Both the position numbers and the translations under genes were made by a program. The notes below the pieces were generated by a model that saw only the letters and a program-made list of their open reading frames with translations, was not told where the DNA came from and did not search any database. A stretch of DNA of 64,000 bases from CAWIMX01 sp963837345 (GTDB taxonomy: Bacteria; Acidobacteriota; Vicinamibacteria; Vicinamibacterales; CAVVIG01). Where the stretch lies: assembly GCA_963837345.1 (NCBI GenBank), contig CAWIMX010000001.1, positions 682,001 through 746,000 on the forward strand, given 5' to 3'. Shown one piece after another: positions 1 to 9,400 of this stretch; positions within the stretch are counted from its first letter, which is position 1; each line of letters starts with the position of its first letter.

Positions 1-2916
1 CTGCGCCGGCCGATCGGGCTGTTCGTCCAGGGCACGGACCCGATCGCCGCCGATCCGCGCACCCTCGGCGGCGTCGTGCAGTACCAGAAGATCGAGTACG
101 GCGAGGGACAGCCGCACGACACCGACCTGAATCTCCGCGGGCGCGTCTTCAGGCACTCCGATTGCGCCGGTGTGCTGACGAACGCCGACGTCGATCCGGC
201 CACGGGCGCCACGGAGGCCTACGACTTCAAGGGCAACCTGCTACGCAGCCGCCGCACCTTCGTCGACGATGCAACCGCGCTGCCGGACTGGGCGGGCGCC
301 CCGCCGGCGGCCTCGCCCGACGGGTTCGCAGCCGCCACCGAGTACGACGCGCTGAACCGGCCGGTGGCGCTCAGCGCTCCGGACGGGAGCGTTATCCGGC
401 CGACGTACAACCAGGCCAACCTGCTGACGCGCGTCGATATCCATCTGCGGGGCGCCACGGCGCCGACCGCCTTCGTGGCCAGCGTCGACTACAACGCGAA
501 AGGCCAGCGCCTTCGCGTCGACTACGCGAATCAGACCTCGACGACCTACACCTACGATCCCGCGCTCTTCCGTCTCGTGCGACTCCTCACCTCGCGGCAG
601 GGCGTGCCGGCCTCGCAGCAGATCGTCCAGGACCTCAGCTACGTGTTCGATCCGGTGGGCAATATCACGCACATTCAGGACGACGCGGACATTCAGAATG
701 TCGTGTTCTTCAGCAACCGCCGCGTCGAGCCCAGCGCCGACTACACGTACGACGCGATCTACCGACTGATCGAGGCCACGGGCCGGGAGCACCTCGGCCT
801 GACGGCCGGCGTGCCCAATCCGCCGGCCGCTTCGTCGTACAACGACGTGCCGCGGGTGAAACGGCCGCACCCCGGCGACGGCGCAGCGATGGGTCTGTAC
901 GACGAGACCTATCACTACGATGCCGTCAGCAACGTGGAGCGGCTCGTGCACGCGGGGACCAGCCCGGTCAACCCCGGGTGGACGCGCACGTACACGTACG
1001 CGGAACCGAGTCTGCTCGATGCGGCCGCCGTGAGCAATCGCCTGACCGCGACGTCGGTCAGCGGATCGTCGTCGATCGCCGAGCCGCTCGCGTACGACGC
1101 TCGCGGCAACGTCACGTCGATGATCCAGCTGCAGTCGATGCGATGGGACTTCAAGGACCAGCTCGTCGCCACCACGCGCCGAGCCGTGAGCGGATCGGAT
1201 GTCGACGGCGCGGCCCACCAGGGCGAGCAGACCGTGTACGCATACGACGCGACGGGCCAGCGCGTTCGAAAGGTGACCCTGTCCGCCGGCGGCACGAAGC
1301 TGAGGGAGCGGTTCTACCTTGGAGGATTCGAGCGGTACCGGGAGTACGGGCCGGGCGCGCTCGAGCGGGACACGCTCCACGTGATGGACGACAGGCGGCG
1401 GATCGCGATCGTCGACACCAAGACCGCCGACGCCGCGGCGCCGCCCGGAACGCTGCCGAGCCGCACGTTCCGCTACCAGTTCGACAACCATCTGGGCACC
1501 GCCTGCCTGGAGCTGGACGAGACGGGCGCGGTGATGTCGTACGAAGAGTTCTATCCCTTCGGCGGCACCTCGTACCAGGCCGGCCGATCGCTGGCCGAAG
1601 TCAGTTTGAAGCGTTACCGCTATCTCGGACGGGAGCGCGACGAGGAGACCGGCTTCAATTACAACCGCGCGCGCTACTACGCCCCGTGGATGGCGCGGTG
1701 GATCAGTCCGGATCCTGCCGGCCTGGTCGACGGCCCGAACCCGTATCAATACGCCAGGAACAATCCCGTCATGCTCTCCGATCCCGGCGGACGCGATCCG
1801 GACGAGGGCGTGGACGTCGGACCGTTCAGGTTCCGGAACATTCAGGGTCGGGCGAACTTGAACCTGAACGCCAACTTCACCGTGAACAACCTCTTTTCGT
1901 CCGATCGGTCGCTGACGATCAACAGCCTGTTCGCAGGCGGCAACCTCGATCTCGTCGCCGACACGACCCTGACGCCGTTCGGGTTGACCGGGCGGAGCAC
2001 GGCGCACCTGAGCCTCGATCAGCTGCACATCGATCATCAGCTCTTTTCGACGAGCCTGACGGCCAACGCCACGCTGGCGTCGGGCCCCTTCGCGCTCGAT
2101 CTGGACGCCGACCTCACGGGCACGTCGATCATCGATCGCAACATCAGTCTGAGCGCGCCTGCCGACTCGCTGCGCTACACGCTCGACCACTTCCACGGCA
2201 GCGGCAACGTATTCGGCCGGTTCTTCTTCCGGGCGGGCCCGATCAATCGGGTGCTCGGCGCGTTCTCACTGACCGCCGACACCAACGGAACCTCCGGGGT
2301 GTTGAGCCTGCGGGGGTACGTCGGCCTGCCCACGCTGGATCCGGGCCGGAACATCAACGTGGCGCGGGTCACGGGCGAGGGCACCTTCGGCCCAGGCGGG
2401 TACGACCTGCACGGCGACTTCCGGCTCATTCTGCCGCCCGTGGCGTTCGCCACCGGCCGCTTCGACCTGAACTCCAGCGAGGGGCTATCAGCGAGCGGTC
2501 ACTACGTCGGGCTGCTGGTCGGCCCGCTGGGCCTGACGCCGAGCATCGACCCGCTGGCGAGCGAGCGACCGCCGAATGCATCGGCCTCGCCGGGCGACAC
2601 GGAGACGACTCTCAGCCGTCAGCTCGCGCTGCCGGAACGGCGGCACACCGGACCCGCCTACACCGTCCAGGCGTTCACGCCGGGAGTGAGCATCGGCTAC
2701 TCGTATCTTCACTACAGCCGATCCTCGACCACGATCTTCTCGGCGGGCATCGCTCCGCGATCGACGGTGACGACCTATAGCCTGGAGCATCCGCCACTGC
2801 CGGGTCCCCTCGGCGTCATTCCGGGTCTGGACACGCTGCTGTACGGGCCGTCGCCCAGCGCGCCGACGAGCGTGTACTTCGGCGTCTCGCTGACTCAATC
2901 CTTCTGGGCGTTCTAG
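1..2916 (+). CDS. Tc toxin BC-type RHS protein, C-terminal part with beta-rich cargo (5' end outside window)
   Basis: The reading frame is open from base 1, so the window holds only the 3' part; the first visible GTG at 76 is probably internal. RHS/YD repeats (motifs such as TYTYDP, YAYDATGQRVRK) lead to the RHS-associated core at about 1480-1800: DNHLGT, YLGRERDEETGFNYNRARYY, RWISPDPAGLVDG, then NNPV and a second DPGG. In TccC-like proteins this paired DPxG core is an intramolecular aspartyl protease that releases the following hypervariable toxin inside the TcB/TcC cocoon. After it come about 370 residues rich in alternating polar and hydrophobic residues, with no enzyme motif I recognise, ending in Phe. 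The TcA-type genes directly downstream support a Tc-complex role rather than a type VI or contact-dependent RHS effector. The cargo's activity is unknown. Confidence 0.85.
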   Translation: MRRPIGLFVQGTDPIAADPRTLGGVVQYQKIEYGEGQPHDTDLNLRGRVFRHSDCAGVLTNADVDPATGATEAYDFKGNLLRSRRTFVDDATALPDWAGAPPAASPDGFAAATEYDALNRPVALSAPDGSVIRPTYNQANLLTRVDIHLRGATAPTAFVASVDYNAKGQRLRVDYANQTSTTYTYDPALFRLVRLLTSRQGVPASQQIVQDLSYVFDPVGNITHIQDDADIQNVVFFSNRRVEPSADYTYDAIYRLIEATGREHLGLTAGVPNPPAASSYNDVPRVKRPHPGDGAAMGLYDETYHYDAVSNVERLVHAGTSPVNPGWTRTYTYAEPSLLDAAAVSNRLTATSVSGSSSIAEPLAYDARGNVTSMIQLQSMRWDFKDQLVATTRRAVSGSDVDGAAHQGEQTVYAYDATGQRVRKVTLSAGGTKLRERFYLGGFERYREYGPGALERDTLHVMDDRRRIAIVDTKTADAAAPPGTLPSRTFRYQFDNHLGTACLELDETGAVMSYEEFYPFGGTSYQAGRSLAEVSLKRYRYLGRERDEETGFNYNRARYYAPWMARWISPDPAGLVDGPNPYQYARNNPVMLSDPGGRDPDEGVDVGPFRFRNIQGRANLNLNANFTVNNLFSSDRSLTINSLFAGGNLDLVADTTLTPFGLTGRSTAHLSLDQLHIDHQLFSTSLTANATLASGPFALDLDADLTGTSIIDRNISLSAPADSLRYTLDHFHGSGNVFGRFFFRAGPINRVLGAFSLTADTNGTSGVLSLRGYVGLPTLDPGRNINVARVTGEGTFGPGGYDLHGDFRLILPPVAFATGRFDLNSSEGLSASGHYVGLLVGPLGLTPSIDPLASERPPNASASPGDTETTLSRQLALPERRHTGPAYTVQAFTPGVSIGYSYLHYSRSSTTIFSAGIAPRSTVTTYSLEHPPLPGPLGVIPGLDTLLYGPSPSAPTSVYFGVSLTQSFWAF

Positions 2917-2936
2917 ATCGAAGACTGGAGAGCATC

Positions 2937-3407
2937 ATGCCGAGCCGCCACGAGTCGTCGTCGGGCCGCAGCACGAAGCAGGTCAGTCCCGAAGTCTTTC
3001 GGCAGGTCTACGATTCGCCGGCGTCCCTGCCCGGCAGGGAGCGCTGGGTGACGAACGAGCGGGACGTGCGGGCGATCGAAAAACTTCTGGGCATTCCCGA
3101 GAAGAGCATCGGCGCCCCGCTCTGGGTGAGCGGCGACACACGCGTCTGCCGGACGTGCGGCCGCGAGTCGAACTGGCTCGACATCGTGGGCTCGGCGCTG
3201 TCCGAAGTGCACCGCAAGGCGCTGCTCGTGGAGGTCATTCTCGGCGATCGCAAGTTCGTCAACGTGGAGGCGCCGCGCGCCATCGCCGATCTCGTCTGCT
3301 ACAAATGCAAGACCCCCATCACGGATCTGCGCAGCTTCAAGTGCCACAACTGGGCGTATGCGCACGGCGACATCCTGCATCTCATCGAAGCCATTCAGCC
3401 CCGATAG
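2937..3407 (+). CDS. Small four-cysteine (zinc-ribbon-like) protein of the Tc toxin locus
   Basis: A 156-residue protein with two CxxC pairs about 50 residues apart (CRTC near residue 66, CYKC near 122), as expected for one structural zinc site. Between them is an amphipathic stretch (SALSEVHRKALLVEVILGDR). There is no signal peptide or membrane segment. The ATG is preceded by a purine-rich GGAGAG about 8 bases upstream. It lies 20 bases after the RHS toxin stop and 24 bases before the TcA start, so it is almost certainly co-transcribed. A role as chaperone or assembly factor is guessed from position only; I do not recognise the family. Confidence 0.75.
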   Translation: MPSRHESSSGRSTKQVSPEVFRQVYDSPASLPGRERWVTNERDVRAIEKLLGIPEKSIGAPLWVSGDTRVCRTCGRESNWLDIVGSALSEVHRKALLVEVILGDRKFVNVEAPRAIADLVCYKCKTPITDLRSFKCHNWAYAHGDILHLIEAIQPR

Positions 3408-3431
3408 CCGCGTCACTTCTGGAGTACGCCC

Positions 3432-6400
3432 ATGCCGGCCGACACGCTCGTTCGAATCTCTCTGGTCACGCCCGACGGACAGCCGATCGGCGGCCTGGTC
3501 GATCTGGCATTCGCCTCCCGGACACCAGCCGCGCCCCCGGCACCCACGCTCGCCGTCAACGGCGCCGACGCGTCCGGAGACATCGATGTCAAGGCGCAGG
3601 ACCGGCTGGCCGTCGGCGAGTACGAGCTGACGATCCGCTCGGCGACCCAGGCCTTCGCGCCGGTCACCACGACGGTGAAGATCACGGCTGCGGCGATCGC
3701 GCGTGTCAAGGTCGTCGTCGAACCGATCGCGCCGATCGTGGTGCGGCCGTCGAGCACGGTGTCCGGAGCGCTGATGTTCGACACGGGCCTGCCGGCCGCC
3801 GGCGTCACGACGCGGGCGTACCACATCGGGTTTGCCGACACGAACGTCAGACTGGGCGAGGCTCGCAGCGATTCGAGGGGCGGCTACGTCATTCAGTACA
3901 CCCCGCGCGTGTCGCCGGTGAACCTGCAGGTCCGCGTCCTGAACGCCGCCGGGGCGGAGATCGTCGTTTCCGCCACCAAATACCAGGTCGAGACCGCCGA
4001 AACGCTGAATCTGGTCGTGCCGAGCGACGTCGGCCCCGCCGGGCCGGAGTTCGCGCGTCTCGCCGGCGACGTGACGTCCGTGATCGGCGATCTGTCGCTG
4101 TTGGGGAAAGCCGCGGAAACCGACGACCGGCAGGACCTCAGTCTCTTGAGCCGATCGACTCGATGGGACGCCCGGCTCATCGCGCTCGCGGCCACCGCAG
4201 CGCAGCAGGCCGCGGTGACCGGGGTCTCGCACGAGGCGCTCTATGCGCTCTACCGCGTCGGGCTCCCGAGCGATCCCGCGCTGCTCGCGACCGTTCCGCC
4301 GGCGACCATCATGGAGGCGCTGAAGAAGGCGTCCGCCGCCGGGATCGTCCAGCTCGACGAGCCGCAGACGGCGGCCGCGGCCGCGTCGGTGCGGGCGTTT
4401 TCACAGAAGACGCTCCTGGCCTCGGCGGCGCCCGGCACGGTCTCGAGCTTTCACGAACTGCTCGCCCCGGTGATCGCGGAGAGCAGTCCGCAGCACGCCG
4501 CGTTCGCCGAGCTGTTCTTCAGCCACGACGCGACCGGTGACGATTTCTGGCAGCGGGCGGCCGATCTCCAGATTCCGCCGGCGACGATCGACACGCTCAA
4601 ACGCCAGGGCAAGTTCCTGTATCTGACGTCGAACAACGCGGCGCTCGCCGACAAGGCGCAGAAGACGATCGGCGACGCGGCCGACCTCGGCCGGCTCGTC
4701 GATCAGGATCTGCACAAGCCCGACGCGTGGCAGGCGATGCTGACCGAGCTGGCGGGACCCGGCGGCGACGCGGCGCTGAACGCGCTGGTGCCGGCAGGCT
4801 ACGAGGGCGCGACGGCCATCGAGCGCGCGACGGCGTACGCGGGAGATCTCGCGCGCAAGGTGCGCGTGAGCTTCCCGACCGAGGTGGCGGCCCGGCTGAT
4901 CGAGACCGGGGAGCTCTCGGTCGACCAGGCGACGGCGCCCGCCGTGACCGCCTTTCTGAAGAAAGCCGCGCCGCTCGGATACGGCCTCGGCCGCACGCCG
5001 CTCAATCGCTTTCTCACGAGCTCGAACGGTGCGCTGCCGGCGCTCGATGGCGCCGCCAGCGCGCAGGTGAAGACCTTGCATCGCCTGCATCAGATCACGC
5101 CGAGCACGGAATCCTTTCAGGCGGCGGCGACCGCGGGCTTTACGTCGGCGTACGACATCGCGAAACTTCCGCAGGCCGACTTTCTGGCGACCTATGAGTC
5201 GGCGTTCCCTCCCGGCGAAGCCGTGATGGTGTACCGACAGGCGCGCACGGTGAGCTCGGTCACCTTCAACGCGTTCGCGACGGCGAAGGCGCTGGAGTCG
5301 TCGCCGGCGATCTACGGATCGTCGGGCACGGCCGCCGATCGTCAGCAGGCCAAGGACTCGCTCGTGAAACAGTTTCCGTCGATGGCGAGCCTCTTCGGCA
5401 GCCTCGATTTCTGCCAGTGCGAGGAGTGTCGCTCGGTGCTGAGCCCGGCTGCCTATTTCGTCGACGTGCTGGACCTGCTGGGCCAGCACTCGGCACCCAA
5501 CGCGGCCGGCTACACGCCGCTCGACGTGCTGATCGGCAAGGACGCCACCGTGCCGGGCCGACGCCCCGATCTGGGCGCCCTGCCCCTGACCTGCGAGAAC
5601 ACGAACACGGCCCTGCCGTACATCGATCTGGTCAACGAGATTCTCGAGTACTACATCGAGCACGCGACGCTGGACGCCGGCGTGGCATACGACACGGGCA
5701 CCGCCGCCACGGCCGATCTGGCGGCCGAGCCCCAGCACATCGTACCCAACGTCTACACCACGACGCTCAAGAACGCCGTGTACCCGCTGGGCCTGCCGTT
5801 CGATCTCTGGATCGAGACGGTGCGCGGGTTCCTGACCTATTTCGGCACGCCGCTGCCGCGGCTGCTGGAGGCGTTTCGCCAGGTGGACCGGCTGGAACTG
5901 TTCGCCGGGCCGCCGTCGACGCCGTATGTCGCCGCTCAGGTGCTCGCCGAGTCGCTGGGTCTCTCGCCTGCCGAGTACGCAGTCCTCACCGAGAGCAACG
6001 GGACGAACTGGCGGAGCCTCTTCGGCGGCTACGTCAACGATGCCGCGGCGATCGCCGATCTCCAGTCGGCCGCGACGCTGTCGGCGCGTCTCGGGGTCAG
6101 CGACGAGGAGCTGAGGGATCTCGTCCAGACCGGCTTCCTCAATCCCGGCCTCGCGCCGCTCATCTTTCAATTCCGGCGATTCGACCTCGACCTGGCCGAC
6201 GCGTTCCGCTTCACGAATCAACCCGGCTTTGCCGCGCTGACCGCACCCGAGCGAGCCGCGTTCGAGGCCAGGCTCGATCGCATCACGGCATCCTACACGC
6301 AGGTGAATCCCTCTTCGACCTTCGATGCGCGGACCTGGCTCTCGTCCCTTCTTCCGGCGAACTACTCGCGAACGGTCCTCGTGCTCGCCGATCCCGACAG

Positions 6401-9400
6401 CGGCTGCAACTTCTCGGCGACCACCCTGCGGTACGCCGACGGCGCCGCGGTCTCGCCGCTGGATCTGCTGAGATTCAACCTGTTCGTGCGGCTCTGGAAG
6501 AAGCTCGGGTGGCCACTCGACGAGGTCGATCGCGCGCTCCAGATCTTCTTTCCGACGACGCTCCCGGCGTGGACGGATCCGGGATTTGCCGCCGCGTTCG
6601 GTGCAGGCTGGAAGACTGCGCTCGTGTATCTGGCGCACCTCGAGACGCTGCACGCCCGGCTCACGCCCGCGCTCGGGCGCGTCGCGCTACTGCCGCTCTG
6701 GACCGACTTGCCGACCGCGGGCGATCACCCGCTCTACGGCCGGCTCTTTCTCCCCGCGGGCGTCCTGAACCACGACAGCGCGTTCGACGATCCGAACGGG
6801 CAGTTCCCCTGGCCGGGCGGCGATCTCCAGCCCGAGCTCCGCAGCCTGTCGGCGCACAGCGCCGCGGTCGAAGGGGCGCTCGGACTCACCGCCGCCGAGA
6901 TCGCGGCGATTCTCGCCGACGCGCAAGTCGCCGCTCCGGCCGCGTTCACGCTCGCCAACCTGTCGATCTGCTACCGGTACAGCCTGCTCGCCCAGTGCCT
7001 CGAGATCCCGGTGATGGATCTGATCGCGCTGCGGGCCATGTCGGGCCTGCGCCCCTTTCAGACGTTGTCGGGAGCGGCGATCACGGCGCTGTCCGAGGAC
7101 GTGCTCCTCACCCGAACGCTCGCATTCGTCGACCAGGTCGCGGCGGTCGAGACGAGCGGCTTCACGGTGGAAGACCTGCAGTATCTCCTCCGCCATCGGT
7201 TCGACCCGGTAGGCAAGTACCGGTGGGATCCGAACGAGCTCGTCGGGCTCGTGCAGTCGGTCGCCGGCGGCCTGGCGCAAATCGGCGCGCAACAGGCGGT
7301 CACCGATCTCCCTGGTCAGTCCGAGAGCCTGGTCGACCAGCGCCTGTCCGCGCTCGTTCCGGCGCCGATCCTGAGGACGCTGTTCGCCGCGCTGACGAAC
7401 GCGCGGACGTTCACCGCCTCGCAGGACGGCGTCGCGGTCGCGATCGACCCCGCGCCCTTCGCCGGCGAGACCTCAATCGCCCTGCAGTACGAGGCCGTGA
7501 CACAGACGCAATCAGTCAGTGTGAAGGGCCTGCTGCCGGACTGGAAGAAGGCCGAGCTCGAAACGCTGAACGCGACGCCGCTCTTCGCCGCACTGCTCGA
7601 CGGAACGCAGCAGCAGGCACACGACGCGCTGGCGGCGACGATCGACGACCTCGTCGGCGTCTGGGCAAGCCTCGCCCAGTACGAAGCGGTCGCCATGGGG
7701 GTCGCGCCTGGCGCAGCGATCGCCGATCCGCTCGGCAAGCTCGCCTCGGATCCCGCGCTCCGGTTCAGCTACGACCAGTCGAACCAGCTCCAGTGGCTCG
7801 GCTATCGCGGCGTCCTCACCGATCAGAAACTGGCGGCGCTGACCGCGCTCAACCCGTCGCCCACGCTCGCGGGTCTGCTCAGCGACGTCCAGCAGCAGGC
7901 GCTGCCGGCCTACCGCACGATGGCCGGCTCGATACTCGCGATGTGGACGATGGCGCAGCCCTATGTCGCCCGCGCGACGGCGGTGCCGGCGGCCGGCCAG
8001 GTCGACGCCGCCGCGTTTGCCGCCGCCCTCGCCCAGGCGCAGGCAGACGGCACCATCGTCGATCGGGTGCCGCCGATCCGATTCGTCTACGACGCGGCGC
8101 TGCAGGTGCAGACGCTGACGTGCGACGGCGTGCTGAGCGACGGGCTCCGCGCGCAGTTGAGCGGCCTGACGCCCTCGCCTCTGTCATCCACGCTCCTGCA
8201 GGACGTCCGCACCCAGGCCGTCCAGCAGTTCCAGCATCTTGCCGCCGGACTCCTGACGATCGGCGCGACGGATCTCGACGCGTTCGCCCAGCCGTTCCTG
8301 GAGGTGGACCCGACGAAGCGCCAGCGGCTGGTGAAGGCCCGCCTCGTGACCGTGTTCGCGCCCCTGCTGGCGCGCAAGCTGCGTCGGCAACTCGTCCTGC
8401 AGACCCTCTCGGCAAGCCTGGCGTCGGATCCGTCGCTCACCGAGGCCCTCGTGACCGACGCCGCGCTCCTGACCGACCCGAGCCGCCCGGGGCGGTCGCT
8501 CCTCGACGCCTTCCTCGCCGTCGGGCCGCCGGGGGTGAGCGCGACCTACTACGGATCGGCGGACCTGACAGGCACACCGATCGCGTCGGGCATTGCGGTC
8601 ACCGCCGACACGCGTGATCCGAGCAACAGCATCGCCGGCATGCGCAGCTGCCGGTTCGAAGGCTTTCTGCAGGCGCCGACCGACGGCCCGTACCGGTTCG
8701 TGGTGGCGCTCGGCAACGCCAACGCGACGGCCACGTTCCGCGTCGAGTCGCCCGATCCCGCCTCCCTGCTCCCCGACCCCGTCGTCCAGTACACGGCGGG
8801 GGCCGACGGCGAACAGGCCAGCCAGTTTCTCCGGCTGCGGGGCGGTGTCGCCTATCACTTCACGATCGAGGGCACCCTGCTCGGTCCGAACGGCCTGGGG
8901 CTGTCGGTGCAGGGGGAAACCCTGCCCGCAGGTCCGTTGAGCCAGCTTCAGCTGTACCCGCAGGCGGCGGTCGATGGATTCGGCCGCGCCCGCGTCCTCC
9001 TCGCAAAGGTGCTTCAGATCCTGCAGGGCACCGGCATCGGCGAACGCGAAGTGAGCTATCTGCTGGCCCACGCGTCGCAGTTCGGCGGCCTGAAGCTCAG
9101 CGCGCTTCCGACACGGTCGACCGACGATTCCGGGGCCCAGGCGGCAACGCTGTTCGCGCAGTTCCTCGCCCTGGCCGACTATGCCGACCTGCGGAGGTCG
9201 GCCGCCGGTGGCACCGACGGACTCATCGACGTGTTCAAGGCGGCGTCGCAGGCGTCGCCGCCCGTCGCGGCGTCGACGCTGCTCGCGCATCTGACGCGGC
9301 GCAGCCCGGAGACCGTGGAGGACGTCGCCACGGCGCTCGGCGCGGATCCGCATTTTCTCAACCCCGTCGGCATCCGCCGCGTCTGGGACGCGCTGCAGAT

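Noticed and set aside
162..2780. Second plus-strand open frame inside the RHS gene
   Set aside because: Arg-rich composition and no family match; a codon-bias shadow of the real frame.
1..2916. RHS protein as a type VI or contact-dependent effector
   Set aside because: No PAAR, VgrG or immunity gene is near, and TcA genes lie directly downstream.
4401..6653. Long minus-strand open frame of 750 codons (and similar ones at 10272-12434 and 20842-23775)
   Set aside because: These lie opposite well-supported genes, are Arg/Gly/Asp-rich and contain no domain; they are GC-driven shadow frames.
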